Source: Rhodanobacter sp. MP7CTX1
GTDB lineage: Bacteria; Pseudomonadota; Gammaproteobacteria; Xanthomonadales; Rhodanobacteraceae
Assembly: GCF_014205795.1 (NCBI RefSeq)
Contig: NZ_JACHCN010000009.1
Coordinates: 143,649-207,648 of the forward strand
Direction: 5' to 3'
DNA length: 64,000 nt
The notes beneath the pieces were generated by a model. That model worked only from the letters and a program-made list of their open reading frames with translations. It was not told where the DNA came from and ran no database searches. The position numbers were made by a program, and so were the translations under genes. The stretch's first letter is position 1, and every line of letters starts with the position of its first letter. Shown in pieces: positions 9,814 through 19,209 of the stretch.

Positions 9814-10050
9814 TCAGCGACTGGATACCAGTGCGAGATGTACAGAAGATGGCAGTGCATCGCCCTGGGCGTGCGTCGGGCGACTGTCGGCCACGGTGGG
9901 CCGGCGATGCAATTCGATCACGTTGCTGGCGGACGGCTGTTCGAGCGGTGCGGGCACGGTGATGGTGTAGGGGCGACGCACAGCATGACGACGACCGGCA
10001 AAGAGCCGGCGCAGTGCGCGCAACAGAAGGGTATCGCGAAGGAGCTTCAT
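9814..10050 (-). CDS. Small hypothetical protein upstream of mgtA (78 aa)
   Basis: This small ORF starts at an ATG with GAGGAG eight bases upstream and reads MKLLRDTLLLRALRRLFAGR, an amphipathic, strongly basic N-terminus. A Pro/Ser/His-rich tail follows. I recognise no family. It ends about 155 nt before mgtA, in the same direction, and follows a run of hairpins. It could be a small regulatory or leader-type protein for mgtA, or an unrelated small basic protein. Support is limited to the ribosome site and its position; the antisense strand also carries open frames here. Confidence 0.42.
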   Translation of the reverse strand: MKLLRDTLLLRALRRLFAGRRHAVRRPYTITVPAPLEQPSASNVIELHRRPTVADSRPTHAQGDALPSSVHLALVSSR

Positions 10051-10067
10051 GGGCCCATCTCCTCGTA

Positions 10068-10143
10068 ACGACGCCGTAGGCGTCGTCAGGGGTGGGCCGG
10101 TGTTTTCCTAGTCGAGGAAAGCACCAGCCGACCGCAGGCGGTC
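10068..10143 (-). promoter_or_regulatory. Structured leader candidate upstream of the small ORF and mgtA
   Basis: Three consecutive hairpins lie just before the 78-aa ORF. A perfect 8-bp stem with a 3-base loop occurs at 10068-10086 (ACGACGCC / GGCGTCGT). TTTCCT-AGTCG-AGGAAA occurs at 10104-10120 and can be extended by a GGTG/CACC pair across one mismatch. A GACCG/CGGTC dyad occurs at 10130-10143. I cannot match this to a named riboswitch (not recognisably M-box or yybP-ykoY). Its position fits a cis-regulatory 5' leader for Mg2+ transport; the assignment is inference. Confidence 0.4.
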
Positions 10144-10528
10144 GCCGCAGGCGTTCAGCTTGTTGTTATGCGGCGTCGGCACCCGAAGCGAGCGGATGTC
10201 GACGTTGCGACTAGGGTAAACGTCCATATGCCTTTGTTTGTCAGGACTGGGAGCTGGTGGCAAGACGCGCCATTCAGCCCGCGTATTTTGCGGGGCAAAC
10301 GAGCCCGAGTCAACGCAAAAACAGGCATCCGTCGGGGAATTCGTTCACATTCGGCCACATCGGGCCGGATCACAGGATCCGTTGGCCGGATCCACCAGCG
10401 TGATGGGTGAAATACGGCGTATTACTATCGATCGGGCCCGCAAATCCGCATAGGGACCGTTCGCCCTGAGCGTAGCGAAGCGGAGTCGAAGGGCATGCAT
10501 TTCACCTCTTGCCACGATCTGGAACCTG
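10144..10528. other. Intergenic stretch between the mgtA leader and the TPR-sulfotransferase
   Basis: No gene is convincing here; the ORFs on both strands look like random high-GC frames. The minus strand has a CTGACA element with a poor -10 17 bases later, a weak candidate for the mgtA-side promoter. The plus-strand gene that begins at 10529 has neither a good promoter nor a strong ribosome site in this stretch. A dispersed repeat lies at 10461-10497. Confidence 0.4.
10461..10497. repeat. Short dispersed palindromic repeat (GCCCT...AGGGC type)
   Basis: The block TTCGCCCTGAGCGTAGCGAA continues with GCGGAGTCGAAGGGC. Its ends pair (GCCCT / AGGGC) and it contains two TCGAA/TTCG-like inner arms. 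I recognise this as a repeat class scattered through intergenic regions of many proteobacteria, including Xanthomonadaceae. It lies about 30 bases before the TPR-sulfotransferase start. Only one copy is visible in this window, so dispersal is from prior knowledge. Confidence 0.5.
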
Positions 10529-12106
10529 ATGATGGATCCCGCTCAACTCTATGCCCAGGCCACCGCCGCCTTCAGCCAGCGGGAGTGGCGCAAGGCGCTC
10601 GACATGGCGACGCAGCTGCTGCCACTGGCACCCAACGGGGCCGAGCTGCATCACCTCGCAGGGGTGTCGGCGCTGGAGCTGCAGCAAATGCCGCAGGCGC
10701 TCCAGTATCTGCAGCGGGCCATGTTCCTGTATCCGCTACGGGCCGACTATGCGACCCAATTTGCCAAGGCGCTCTCTATGGTCAACCTGTCGGCCGATGC
10801 CGTGACCGTTGCGGAGCGGGCACTGACACTGTTGCCGCTGGACGCACAGACACTCGACACACTTGGCGTGATCTACACCCGCGCGAATTCCCATGAACGC
10901 GCTACTTCGCTATACGACCGCGCCGCGACGCTGGCGCCGAGCCAGCCGAACTACCGGTACAACTTCGCCAAATCGCTGGTGTTCCTGGGCGACCTGGACG
11001 CCGCGGAACGCGAGCTTGAGGCTTGCCTGGGACTGGCGCCGTGGCATTGGAGCGCGCATCTGACGTTGTCACAGCTGCGCAAGCAGAGCGCCACCCGCAA
11101 TCACCTGGAACGCTTGCATGCGCTGTTGCCGAAGACGGTGGCAAACCATGACGCGCAGTTGAATCTCCATTTGGCGCTGGCCAAGGAATACGAGGATCTG
11201 GCGGACTATCCCAAGGCATTCGAACACCTTGTAGCGGGCAAGGCAGCAGCCATGGTCAAACCCGATGATTCGTCTCAACGGGACGAGGCGCTGTTCGAGG
11301 CAATCACCCGCGCATCGCCCCGACAGCAGCCCGCCTCGGCCGGCTTCGCCACCGAGGAGCCCATTTTCATCATCGGCATGCCGCGTTCGGGCACCACGCT
11401 GGTGGAGCGCATCATCTCCAGCCATCCCGACGTGCACTCCTCTGGCGAGCTGCAGAACTTCGCCCTCGCGCTCAAACGTGCCTCGGGTAGCCGCACGCCG
11501 CAGCTGATCGACGTCGATACCATCACCCGTTCGCAAGACGTCGATTGGCGCCAGCTGGGGGAGAGCTATCTGGCCAGCACCCGACCCGATACCGCAGGCA
11601 AGCCTCGCTTCATCGACAAGCTGCCGCACAACTTTCTGTATGTCGGCGCGATCGCGAACGCACTGCCCAACGCAAAGATCATCTGCCTGCGGCGCGACCC
11701 GATGGACACCTGCCTCAGCAACTTCCGCCAGCTGTTCACGCTGGCATCGCCCTACCACGAATATTCGTTCGACCTGCTCAACACCGGCAGGTATTACATC
11801 CTGTTCGATCGCCTGATGGCGCACTGGAAGCAGGCGTTCCCGGGGCGCGTCCTGGAAGTGGATTACGAAACGCTGGTGAATGCGCAGGAGGCCAGCACGC
11901 GGCAGCTACTTGAATTCTGCGGCCTGCCCTGGAACGACGCCTGCCTGAATTTCGAGAGCAATCAGGCACCCGCCAGCACCGCCAGTGCGGCACAGGTGCG
12001 CGAGCCGATCTACCGCAACGCGCTCAAGCGATGGAAGCACTACGAGGCGCAATTGGCTGAACTGCGCGAGCTGCTGGGCAACGCAGGCATCGCGCTCGAT
12101 CGGTGA
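10529..12106 (+). CDS. TPR-repeat sulfotransferase
   Basis: This 525-aa protein has an N-terminal half of tetratricopeptide-like helices (for example AFSQREWRKALDMATQLLPL, then LQYLQRAMFLYPLRADYAT and ERATSLYDRAATLAPSQPNY) and a C-terminal sulfotransferase domain from about residue 275. The 5'-phosphosulfate loop reads IIGMPRSGTTLVERIISSHP, and a 3'-phosphate-binding segment reads CLRRDPMDTCLSNFRQLF. Such proteins are common in Xanthomonadales; the acceptor is unknown. The start is either of two adjacent ATGs (10529 or 10532) without a strong ribosome site. It stands alone, converging on ctaB with only 12 nt between stops. Confidence 0.88.
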   Translation: MMDPAQLYAQATAAFSQREWRKALDMATQLLPLAPNGAELHHLAGVSALELQQMPQALQYLQRAMFLYPLRADYATQFAKALSMVNLSADAVTVAERALTLLPLDAQTLDTLGVIYTRANSHERATSLYDRAATLAPSQPNYRYNFAKSLVFLGDLDAAERELEACLGLAPWHWSAHLTLSQLRKQSATRNHLERLHALLPKTVANHDAQLNLHLALAKEYEDLADYPKAFEHLVAGKAAAMVKPDDSSQRDEALFEAITRASPRQQPASAGFATEEPIFIIGMPRSGTTLVERIISSHPDVHSSGELQNFALALKRASGSRTPQLIDVDTITRSQDVDWRQLGESYLASTRPDTAGKPRFIDKLPHNFLYVGAIANALPNAKIICLRRDPMDTCLSNFRQLFTLASPYHEYSFDLLNTGRYYILFDRLMAHWKQAFPGRVLEVDYETLVNAQEASTRQLLEFCGLPWNDACLNFESNQAPASTASAAQVREPIYRNALKRWKHYEAQLAELRELLGNAGIALDR

Positions 12107-12118
12107 GTTGCAGCGCGC

Positions 12119-13033
12119 TCAGACCGTGCGTTGAAACATCAATCCCTGCTGCATGATCGGCGCGACCAACCAGTGGTCGGCCAGCAAGAGTGCGAACAAC
12201 GCCATCAGGTACACGATGGAATACTTGAAGACGCGCATCGCAAAAAATTCGTCCGGCGGATTCAGCAAGCGGATCGCGTAGTACAGGAAGCCCAGGTCGA
12301 GCACGACCGCACCGCCCAGATACATCAGGCCGCTCATGCCGGTCAGCGCCGGAAGCAAGGTCACCAGCACCAGCAGCACGGTGTAGAACAGCACGTGCCA
12401 GCGCGTATAGACGACGCCATGCGTGACCGGCAGCATCGGCACTTTCGCTCGCGCATAGTCCTCACGGCGGAAGATCGCCAGCGCCCAGAAATGCGGCGGC
12501 GTCCATACGAAAATGATCAGGCACAGTTGCAGCGCAAACGGATGCAGCGCATCGGTCACCGCGGTCCAGCCCAGCACCGGCGGGATCGCGCCAGCCAAGC
12601 CGCCGATCACGATGTTCTGCGGCGTCGCGCGCTTGAGGTAAGCGGTGTAGACCAGCGCGTAACCGATCAAGCCGCCGAATGTGAGCAACGCGGTGAGCGG
12701 GTTCACCAGCAACGCCAGCACCAGCATCGAAGCGATGCCGAGCAACACCGCAAACACCAGCACCTGATGCGGCGTGAGCTTGCCGGTGGCCAGTGGGCGA
12801 CGCGCCGTGCGCGCCATCAACTTGTCGATGCGCTCGTCGATAAGGTGATTGAATGCGGCAGCCGAACCGGACGCCATCCAGATGCCCAGTGTGCCGAACA
12901 CCAGTGCGCGCCATGGCGGTATGCCTGGCACGGCGAGAAACATGCCGATCACCGCGCAGAACACCAGCAACGCAACAACGCGCGGCTTGGTCAATTGCAG
13001 GTACTCGCCCACCAGATCTCCGAACTGTGCCAT
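12119..13033 (-). CDS. ctaB: Protohaem IX farnesyltransferase (haem O synthase)
   Basis: This 304-aa polytopic UbiA-superfamily prenyltransferase attaches farnesyl to haem b, giving haem O for cytochrome oxidase. The first Asp-rich region appears as [20 protein letters not shown], and the second conserved loop as [14 protein letters not shown]. About nine hydrophobic segments are evident. It lies 1 nt after the ctaA stop and is the last gene of the ctaA-ctaB-type assembly operon. Length and motifs are as expected for CyoE/CtaB. Confidence 0.95.
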   Translation of the reverse strand: MAQFGDLVGEYLQLTKPRVVALLVFCAVIGMFLAVPGIPPWRALVFGTLGIWMASGSAAAFNHLIDERIDKLMARTARRPLATGKLTPHQVLVFAVLLGIASMLVLALLVNPLTALLTFGGLIGYALVYTAYLKRATPQNIVIGGLAGAIPPVLGWTAVTDALHPFALQLCLIIFVWTPPHFWALAIFRREDYARAKVPMLPVTHGVVYTRWHVLFYTVLLVLVTLLPALTGMSGLMYLGGAVVLDLGFLYYAIRLLNPPDEFFAMRVFKYSIVYLMALFALLLADHWLVAPIMQQGLMFQRTV

Positions 13034-13034
13034 C

Positions 13035-14210
13035 TCAATACCTTCCGGACGTCTGGAACATCAATGCATCATGCCGCTTCTGCGTGCGCGCCAGCGCAAC
13101 CAGCAAGGTGAACAGCAACAGCTCGGCAACGCCATTGTGAGCGGTTGCCACAGCCAGCGGCAATCCGAAATACACATTGCTGATACCCAGCAGCACTTGA
13201 CCCACCAGCGCCAGTGCGATCGCGATACCGTACCCGCGCAAACCACGCCTGACCAGCTTGTACGACAGCCACAGGAGATAGCAGAACACCACCAGCGCAC
13301 CGGTGCGGTGCGCGACCTGGATCGCGCTGCGCGCGGCCATGTCCAGCACACCGCCTTCGTAATTGACGCCGATGCCACGCGACAACACGAAGCCCTGATG
13401 AAAATCAGTCGGCGGCATCCACTGTCCCAGACATTGGGGGAAAGAACCCGGGCCGTAACCACAGGCCAGCGCCGCGTAGTTCGCCGAGGTCCAGCCGCCC
13501 AACGCGATTTGGCAGAACAGCAGCACGATGCCGATCGCCACCAGCTTGCGCAGATCGGCCATGCGGTCATCCACCGAACCCACCCCGGCAAACCGCAGCG
13601 CGGCGTACGCCAGCAAGGCAAACGTGGTCATGCCGCCGAGCAGATGGCCCATCACTACCACCGGCCTCAACAACAGCGTCACCGTCCACATGCCGAGCAT
13701 GGCCTGGAAGATGATCACCGCCAACGCCAGCACGCAGAGCTTCCATGCGCCGGGCCGCCTCAGCCCCATCGCCGCAAGCAGCGGCAGCGCGATCGCACAG
13801 CCGCCCAGCAACGATGACCATTCACGTTCGCCATGGATGTAAAGGCTTACCCCGACCGCCGCGAACACTGCGCCGCCGAGCACTGCGATCTGCGCACCGC
13901 GCTTGCGCCAGGTAGCAAGCAGCGCCAACCCCAGCACCAACACACCCAGCGTGCCGGCAAGGAAGCGGTGCACCTGCTCGCGCCAGGCCTTGTGTGCCTC
14001 GTACGGCCGATCCGGGAACGCGGCATCGGCGTGCGCCACCGCCTGCGCATGCTGCGGCCACGTCACCTGGCCATAGCAGGTCGGCCAGTCCGGACAGGAC
14101 AGGCCAGCATTGGACAGCCGCACGAACGCGCCGAACATCACCAGCCCCAGCGCGAACACCGCCGCCAGCAGCGACAGCCCGCGCAGGATTTTCAGCAAAC
14201 GCGACGACAT
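13035..14210 (-). CDS. ctaA: Haem A synthase
   Basis: This 391-aa eight-helix membrane protein oxidises haem O to haem A. The ATG at 14210 overlaps the upstream stop as TGATG, and the protein starts [20 protein letters not shown]; a longer in-frame extension to 14516 is an antisense-like artefact. The paired-half architecture and candidate haem ligands are visible ([14 protein letters not shown] in the first half, [11 protein letters not shown] in the second), and the N-terminal loop has the [15 protein letters not shown] cysteines. It is followed by ctaB after 1 nt. Confidence 0.94.
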   Translation of the reverse strand: MSSRLLKILRGLSLLAAVFALGLVMFGAFVRLSNAGLSCPDWPTCYGQVTWPQHAQAVAHADAAFPDRPYEAHKAWREQVHRFLAGTLGVLVLGLALLATWRKRGAQIAVLGGAVFAAVGVSLYIHGEREWSSLLGGCAIALPLLAAMGLRRPGAWKLCVLALAVIIFQAMLGMWTVTLLLRPVVVMGHLLGGMTTFALLAYAALRFAGVGSVDDRMADLRKLVAIGIVLLFCQIALGGWTSANYAALACGYGPGSFPQCLGQWMPPTDFHQGFVLSRGIGVNYEGGVLDMAARSAIQVAHRTGALVVFCYLLWLSYKLVRRGLRGYGIAIALALVGQVLLGISNVYFGLPLAVATAHNGVAELLLFTLLVALARTQKRHDALMFQTSGRY

Positions 14211-14779
14211 CAGTGGATCACCTTCTGCAGATCCTTGCGCAACCCGGAAGGATCGAAGCCGGCAGGATACAGTGACAGCGCGGTGCCGTTGGACTCCACC
14301 AGCAAGGCACTGACACTGTCTGGCGTGCTTGGCCGGAACATCGCGAGCTTGCCGTCGACGTCGGTACCGAGCTGCCAGTAATTCCTGATGCCGTCGCGCT
14401 GGTCGTTCACTGGCGGGGTGCCCAGATAGAGCAATCGCAGTCGCGACATGTTGCTGCTGAGCGTGACGCGTGCGGCGGCCATCTTGGTCAGCGTCGCCAG
14501 ACACTGCGCGGCGCAATCCGGGCCGGCCAGCGCCACCAGGGTCATGCGCGGCTCACTGTCACGCCAGGCATAGGGCTGGCCATTCGCCAGCTGGACGACC
14601 AGCTTCTCGCTGACGAAATTGCGCTGCGGCTGCACCGGCTGGCCGTTGCCCTTGGCATCCGGTTGCCAGCCTGCATAGGTGAGCCAACCGGCAACCATCA
14701 TCGGCGCGGCAAACACCAGCGCAATCAGCAGCAGAAACATGCGGCTTTTGCGCAACGCGGCGGGGTCAACGCTATTCAT
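14210..14779 (-). CDS. Single-TM cytochrome-oxidase-cluster protein of unknown function
   Basis: This ~189-aa protein has one N-terminal TM helix (SRMFLLLIALVFAAPMMVAG) and a periplasmic domain containing a Cys pair in LAGPDCAAQCLATLTKM. The context is SURF1 (upstream, 25-52 nt) and ctaA (overlapping TGATG). The Cys-x3-Cys pair in a thioredoxin-like setting suggests a SCO-like or copper/redox chaperone role in oxidase assembly, but the match is loose. I chose the ATG at 14779 because GGAAG precedes it; an in-frame ATG at 14806 would add nine residues. Confidence 0.75.
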   Translation of the reverse strand: MNSVDPAALRKSRMFLLLIALVFAAPMMVAGWLTYAGWQPDAKGNGQPVQPQRNFVSEKLVVQLANGQPYAWRDSEPRMTLVALAGPDCAAQCLATLTKMAAARVTLSSNMSRLRLLYLGTPPVNDQRDGIRNYWQLGTDVDGKLAMFRPSTPDSVSALLVESNGTALSLYPAGFDPSGLRKDLQKVIH

Positions 14780-14831
14780 CGGGCTTCCATCGGGTTTCAT
14801 CGACATGGGTTGGTCAGGTGACGTTCGTGGT

Positions 14832-15572
14832 TCAAGATTTTCGCGGGCCGCGTTTGCGATTCAACACCAGCAGGATCACCACCGCCGCGAGCGCAAACGA
14901 GAACCACTGGAAAGCATAGGCGCGGTGCCGTGCTGGCGGCATCGAGGAAAAATCGAGCGTATGCACACGCTCATAGATCGCGGCCGGATCGGCATCCAGC
15001 GCCAGCACCCGTGGATACAGCGGGCGGGCGAGATCGTGGCTGATTTCCGCCGGATCCAGAAAGATGCTGCTCTTCGGCCAATGGGTCTGGCGTGCCAGCG
15101 CGTCGCCACCCATCTCGAAACCGACCGGCGGTGGCGGCACGTACAGGCCCTGCAGAGTCAGCTCGGTGGCTGGCAACGGCGGTACCTGCGGTGCCTGGCC
15201 GGTACCGTTGCCGGCCAGAAAACCCAGATCCACCAGCAGCAACTGCGGCTGGCCCTGCCATTCGAACGGCGCAAATACCTCCACACCACCGCGCTCGTCG
15301 TGCTTGGGGTTGTCCAGCAGATACAGCCGGTCGACGAGGTAGTGACCACTCACCTGCACTCGCGGAAACGCATCGGAAGGCGGTGTCTGCGCCACCTTGG
15401 CGAAGTCCTGCCATGGTGCGGATGACGATGCGGCATACCGCCGCAGAAGTGCTTCCTTGAAGTCCGCGCGATCCAACTGCCAGACGCCCAAACGTATGAA
15501 CAGCAACGCGCCAGCCACTGTCAGCAGCAACGCCCACCACGACGGACGGCGAAATCCGCTCACGCGGAGCAC
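14832..15572 (-). CDS. SURF1-family cytochrome oxidase assembly protein
   Basis: This 246-aa protein has the classic SURF1 arrangement of two terminal TM helices around a periplasmic domain. The first helix ends in the conserved LGVWQLDRADFKEALL, and the last helix is preceded by AYAFQWFSFALAAVVILLVL. The protein takes part in haem a insertion or stability of the aa3/caa3 oxidase. It begins the minus-strand block SURF1, unknown TM protein, ctaA, ctaB, and is divergent from the small twin-TM gene with 32 nt between starts, so both promoters must lie in a very short region or upstream within neighbouring genes. Confidence 0.92.
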   Translation of the reverse strand: MLRVSGFRRPSWWALLLTVAGALLFIRLGVWQLDRADFKEALLRRYAASSSAPWQDFAKVAQTPPSDAFPRVQVSGHYLVDRLYLLDNPKHDERGGVEVFAPFEWQGQPQLLLVDLGFLAGNGTGQAPQVPPLPATELTLQGLYVPPPPVGFEMGGDALARQTHWPKSSIFLDPAEISHDLARPLYPRVLALDADPAAIYERVHTLDFSSMPPARHRAYAFQWFSFALAAVVILLVLNRKRGPRKS

Positions 15573-15604
15573 CGGCTTGCGGCCGTTATACTGCCAAGGT
15601 CGAA

Positions 15605-15838
15605 ATGGATCGGATCAATCACGTGGAAACCATCTACAAATATGCGCTGGTGGGGTTGCTGCTGGTGGTGATTTTCAGCCTCGGCCAGGCGCTGTACTTC
15701 ATGATGACTGACAAGGACGACGACAAGCGCACGGTATGGGCGCTGACCCGCCGTATCGGCCTGTCATTGCTGCTGATCGGCATGGTCGCGCTCGGCATCT
15801 GGATGGGTTGGCTGCATCCGCACGACGTCGGCCGGTGA
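15605..15838 (+). CDS. Twin-transmembrane small protein (DUF2909-like)
   Basis: This 77-aa protein has two hydrophobic helices (YALVGLLLVVIFSLGQALYF and LSLLLIGMVALGIWMGWL) separated by a charged loop DKDDDKRTVWALTRRIG. This is the pattern of the DUF2909 twin-TM family, which is regularly found next to the SURF1/ctaA genes of cytochrome c oxidase clusters in gamma- and betaproteobacteria. It is transcribed away from SURF1. A GGCCGGT/ACCGGCC hairpin (15830-15850) overlaps its stop codon; it has no T-tract. Confidence 0.82.
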   Translation: MDRINHVETIYKYALVGLLLVVIFSLGQALYFMMTDKDDDKRTVWALTRRIGLSLLLIGMVALGIWMGWLHPHDVGR

Positions 15839-15973
15839 TTGTAACCGGCCACACCGGCCGCTGCGCCTTATCCGCGACAAATCGCGCCGGATGCCACGAC
15901 GCCTGACCCGGGGACTGATCGCTTTTGCGACGATCCAGGGGTCAGCCGAGAGCCCTGACTCCCGCCGCTGCCA

Positions 15974-16981
15974 TCACTTCTGGTAGTAATCCCGGTACCA
16001 CTGAACAAAGCGGCTCACGCCCTCTTCCACCGGCACGCTCGGGCTGTACCCCACCGCTTCAGCCAGCGCCGACACATCGGCCTCGGTATCGGGAACGTCG
16101 CCCGCCTGCAACGGCAACAGCTCCATTTGCGCCTTGCGGCCAAGACACTGCTCCAGCACCTCGATGTACCGCAGCAACTCCACCGGCTGCTCGTTGCCGA
16201 TGTTGAAAAGGCGATAAGGCGCGAGGCTGGTGGCCGGGTCCGGTGCCTTTCCGTTCCACTCGGGATCGCCTGTGGGCACGGCGTCGAGCGTGCGAAGAAC
16301 GCCTTCGACAATGTCATCGACGTAGGTGAAGCTGCGCTTGTGCCGGCCATGGTTGAAGACCTTGATTGGCTCGCCAGCCAGAATCGCGCTGGTGAACAGG
16401 AACAGCGCCATGTCGGGCCGTCCCCACGGGCCATACACGGTGAAGAAACGCAGGCCCGTACACGGCAGGCCATACAGATGGGCGTAACTGTGCGCCATCA
16501 TCTCGTTCGCTTTTTTCGATGCCGCATACAGCGTCAGCGGATGCTCGGTGGGTTCGTGCTCGGAGAACGGCATCAGCGTATTCGCGCCATACACCGAGCT
16601 GGTGGAAGCAAACACCAGGTGCTCGACATCGTGGTGACGGCAACCCTCGATGATGTGCAGAAAACCGGTGATGTTGGATGACACGTAGATGTGCGGATTC
16701 TGCGCGGCATAGCGCACGCCGGCCTGCGCGGCGAGGTTGATGACACGCCGCGGCTTGTGCGTCGCAAACGTCGCATCGATTGCCGCGCGATCGGCCAGAT
16801 CCGCCGTCACGTGGGTGTAGTTCGGGTGATCCATGAAGCGCGCCAACCGCGCCTTCTTCAGGTTCACGTCGTAATAGTCGCTGAGGTTGTCGATGCCGAT
16901 GACTTCATCACCGCGCTCAAGCAATCGCAGCGCGACGTGCGAGCCGATGAATCCAGCAGTGCCGGTTACCAGAATCTTCAT
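15974..16981 (-). CDS. UDP-glucuronate 4-epimerase-like NAD-dependent epimerase
   Basis: This 335-aa short-chain dehydrogenase/epimerase starts [20 protein letters not shown], with the GxxGxxG NAD site. The catalytic triad region is ASTSSVYG and [24 protein letters not shown] near residue 40 is typical of the CapI/UDP-glucuronate 4-epimerase subgroup. The ATG at 16981 has GAGGA before it; the frame opens 24 nt earlier without a ribosome site. Upstream lies a UDP-HexNAc dehydrogenase, as in the tviB/tviC pair that makes UDP-GalNAc uronate. Acting on UDP-GlcA or UDP-GlcNAcA is therefore equally possible. Confidence 0.9.
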   Translation of the reverse strand: MKILVTGTAGFIGSHVALRLLERGDEVIGIDNLSDYYDVNLKKARLARFMDHPNYTHVTADLADRAAIDATFATHKPRRVINLAAQAGVRYAAQNPHIYVSSNITGFLHIIEGCRHHDVEHLVFASTSSVYGANTLMPFSEHEPTEHPLTLYAASKKANEMMAHSYAHLYGLPCTGLRFFTVYGPWGRPDMALFLFTSAILAGEPIKVFNHGRHKRSFTYVDDIVEGVLRTLDAVPTGDPEWNGKAPDPATSLAPYRLFNIGNEQPVELLRYIEVLEQCLGRKAQMELLPLQAGDVPDTEADVSALAEAVGYSPSVPVEEGVSRFVQWYRDYYQK

Positions 16982-17088
16982 TGCGTCCTCATCCAACCTG
17001 TCCATTCCATCCCATCATCCGCGTATTCATGGCCGTGATCGATACACGCCACGCTTCGGCGAACGCACCAACGGCAGCCTTCCCAAGC

Positions 17089-18366
17089 TCAAAGACGCCC
17101 ATCGACCGCATCGCGTGGCAACACGTACTTGACGTCGTACAGCACCGATGAGGGCTTGCCGAACGCGCGAATGCCCACGCTGCCGATATCGGCGAATTGC
17201 CGGTGGCCCACCGCCACGATGACCGCATCATACTGGTCTGGCTGCGGCGCACCGATCAGGTCGATGCCGTATTCGTGCATCGCCGCCGCCGCGTCCACCC
17301 AGGGGTCGAAGATGTCGACCTGCGCGTTGTAGCCGTTCAAGGCCTCCACGATATCGACCACGCGGGTGTTGCGCAGATCCGGGCAGTTTTCCTTGAACGC
17401 CAGCCCCAGGATCAGGATGCGTGCGCGCACTGGGTTGATGCCCTTGCACACCATCAGGCGGATCACTTCGCCGGCGATGTACTGGCCCATGCTGTCGTTG
17501 GTGCGACGACCGGCCAGGATCACGTCGGGATGATGTCCAACTTCCTGCGCCTTGTGGGTGAGGTAATACGGATCCACGCTGATGCAATGGCCGCCGACCA
17601 GGCCTGGCCGAAAGGGCAGGAAATTCCACTTGGTGCCGGCCGCCTGCAGCACTTCCAGCGTGTCGATGCCCAGTTTGTTGAACAGTTTGGCCAGGTCGTT
17701 CACCAGCGCGATATTCAGGTCGCGCTGGGTGTTTTCGATGACCTTGGCCGCTTCGGCCACCTTCAGCGAGCTGGCCCGGTGCGTACCGGCAGTAATGATG
17801 GATGCGTACATCCGGTCTACAAAATCAGCCACCTCAGGGGTGGAGCCGGAAGTCACCTTGAGAATGCTGGTAACCCGGTGCTGCTTGTCACCGGGGTTGA
17901 TGCGTTCGGGGCTGTAACCGGCAAAGAAGTCGCGGTTGTAGCGCAGGCCCGAGACCTTTTCGAGGATCGGGATACACACTTCCTCGGTGCAGCCCGGATA
18001 CACGGTGGACTCGTAAACCACGACATCGCCGGCCTTGATGACCTGGCCCAGCGCTTCGCTGGCCTTGATCAGGGGCGTCAGATCGGGGCGCTTGGCCGAG
18101 TCGATCGGGGTCGGCACGGTGACGATATAGACGTTGCAGTCGCGGATGTCATCCAGCGCGGCGCTGAAACGCAGCCGCCCGGCACCGGCCAGTTCATCGG
18201 CATCCACCTCCAGCGTGATGTCCGTGCCGGCGCGCAATTGCTCGACGCGCGTTGCATTGATGTCGAAGCCCAGCGTGTCGTAGCGCTTGCCGAATTCGAC
18301 CGCCAGTGGCAGTCCGACGTAGCCCAGGCCAACGATGGCGATCTTGGTATTTTCCAGTGCCTGCAT
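17089..18366 (-). CDS. tviB: Nucleotide-sugar dehydrogenase (TviB/WbpO-type, UDP-HexNAc to uronate)
   Basis: This 425-aa UDP-sugar 6-dehydrogenase carries out a two-step NAD-dependent oxidation to a uronic acid. The N-terminal Rossmann motif is IAIVGLGYVGLPLAVEFGK, a central YESTVYPGCTEE follows, and the catalytic Cys lies in GLVGGHCISVDPYYLTHKAQ. The HCISVDPYYL pattern and length resemble TviB/WbpO UDP-GlcNAc/GalNAc dehydrogenases more than UDP-glucose dehydrogenase (Ugd). The start is the ATG at 18366, preceded by GGGGA; an in-frame ATG three codons earlier is less likely. It is encoded with the epimerase (107 nt apart) and divergent from the export operon. It supplies uronic precursors for the polymer. 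Confidence 0.9.
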   Translation of the reverse strand: MQALENTKIAIVGLGYVGLPLAVEFGKRYDTLGFDINATRVEQLRAGTDITLEVDADELAGAGRLRFSAALDDIRDCNVYIVTVPTPIDSAKRPDLTPLIKASEALGQVIKAGDVVVYESTVYPGCTEEVCIPILEKVSGLRYNRDFFAGYSPERINPGDKQHRVTSILKVTSGSTPEVADFVDRMYASIITAGTHRASSLKVAEAAKVIENTQRDLNIALVNDLAKLFNKLGIDTLEVLQAAGTKWNFLPFRPGLVGGHCISVDPYYLTHKAQEVGHHPDVILAGRRTNDSMGQYIAGEVIRLMVCKGINPVRARILILGLAFKENCPDLRNTRVVDIVEALNGYNAQVDIFDPWVDAAAAMHEYGIDLIGAPQPDQYDAVIVAVGHRQFADIGSVGIRAFGKPSSVLYDVKYVLPRDAVDGRL

Positions 18367-18504
18367 GCGGAACATCCCCGGTTTTTCTGGTTTTTGGCGG
18401 TATCGGCCCGGTCTTGCGAACGGCTACAACGAGGGCCAGAGTAGGCGAAAGCGTCATTGGAGCGGAAACAGGGGCTAAAAATCGCGGCAATGGGCGCTAG
18501 CTAG

Positions 18505-18540
18505 CTTATTTCTTGACTTTATTTTGTGATACTGTTCACA
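18505..18540 (+). promoter_or_regulatory. Candidate promoter of the polysaccharide export operon
   Basis: The ~190-base gap between the divergent dehydrogenase and export genes has a conspicuously AT-rich patch. It holds an extended -10 candidate TGTGATACT (18525-18533) and an isolated TTGACT (18513-18518) whose spacing does not fit that -10. The patch lies 35-60 bases before the export lipoprotein start. This is a weak, composition-based call. Confidence 0.35.
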
Positions 18541-18568
18541 ACCTGCAAGTCAATCAGGGGTGGTTGTC

Positions 18569-19189
18569 ATGACGAGCCTGTATCGCTTCATTGCGTTAGT
18601 CCTCCTATTGATCCTGACCGGCTGCGCCACGGCGCCCGGCTCCAGCCACGCTCCCAAGTTCAATGCCGACGCCCAGGCCGTCTCCACGTATCACATCGGC
18701 GTCGATGATCAACTGCAAATCACGGTCTGGCACAACCCGGATCTCAGTGTAAGCGTACCGGTACGACCCGACGGCAAGATCACGGTGCCGCTGATCGGTG
18801 ACGTCGTGGCCGGCGGCAAGACGCCCGAAGAGGTCGCTTCCGAGGTCAAGGACAAGCTGCAGGCCTATGTGCGTGATCCCCAGGTGGCGGTGATCCTGAC
18901 CGAACTGCGCAGCCACGAGTACCTGTCACGCGTACGCGTGACAGGCGCGGTGCGCACCCCGGTCTCGTTGCCCTACCGCCAGGGCATGACGGTGCTCGAC
19001 GCCGTGCTGGCCGCTGGCGGCACCACCGAATTCGCTGCCCCGGATCGCACCGAGCTCTATCGCAAGGACGGTGATACCACCCAGTCCTACGCCGTGCAGC
19101 TGGGCAATATCCTGCAACAGGGCGAATTGACGACCAACTATCCCGTGCAGCCAGGCGACGTGATTACCGTACCGCAACGCTCGTTCTGA
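18569..19189 (+). CDS. Polysaccharide export outer-membrane lipoprotein (Wza/GumB/EpsE family)
   Basis: This 206-aa lipoprotein has a signal peptide ending in the lipobox LTGCATAP, then the Poly_export domain (YHIGVDDQLQITVWHNPDLS, VRPDGKITVPLIGDV) and a SLBB segment (VRVTGAVRTPVSLPYRQGMT). It forms the periplasmic/outer-membrane exit of the Wzy-type export channel. It is shorter than E. coli Wza (379 aa) and lacks its C-terminal helix barrel, as do GumB and the exosortase-locus exporters; the downstream beta-barrel protein may complete the exit. The ATG at 18569 has AGGGG eight bases upstream; the GTG at 18560 is an unlikely alternative. Confidence 0.92.
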   Translation: MTSLYRFIALVLLLILTGCATAPGSSHAPKFNADAQAVSTYHIGVDDQLQITVWHNPDLSVSVPVRPDGKITVPLIGDVVAGGKTPEEVASEVKDKLQAYVRDPQVAVILTELRSHEYLSRVRVTGAVRTPVSLPYRQGMTVLDAVLAAGGTTEFAAPDRTELYRKDGDTTQSYAVQLGNILQQGELTTNYPVQPGDVITVPQRSF

Positions 19190-19209
19190 AGCCGGGGAAG
19201 GGGGCAGCC

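Noticed and set aside
10200..10240. PhoP-box-like GTTTA-N5 element upstream of mgtA
   Set aside because: Only one half-site resembles GGTTTA; the second half does not match.
15830..15850. Terminator at the DUF2909-like gene stop
   Set aside because: 7-bp GGCCGGT hairpin overlaps the stop codon and no T-tract follows.
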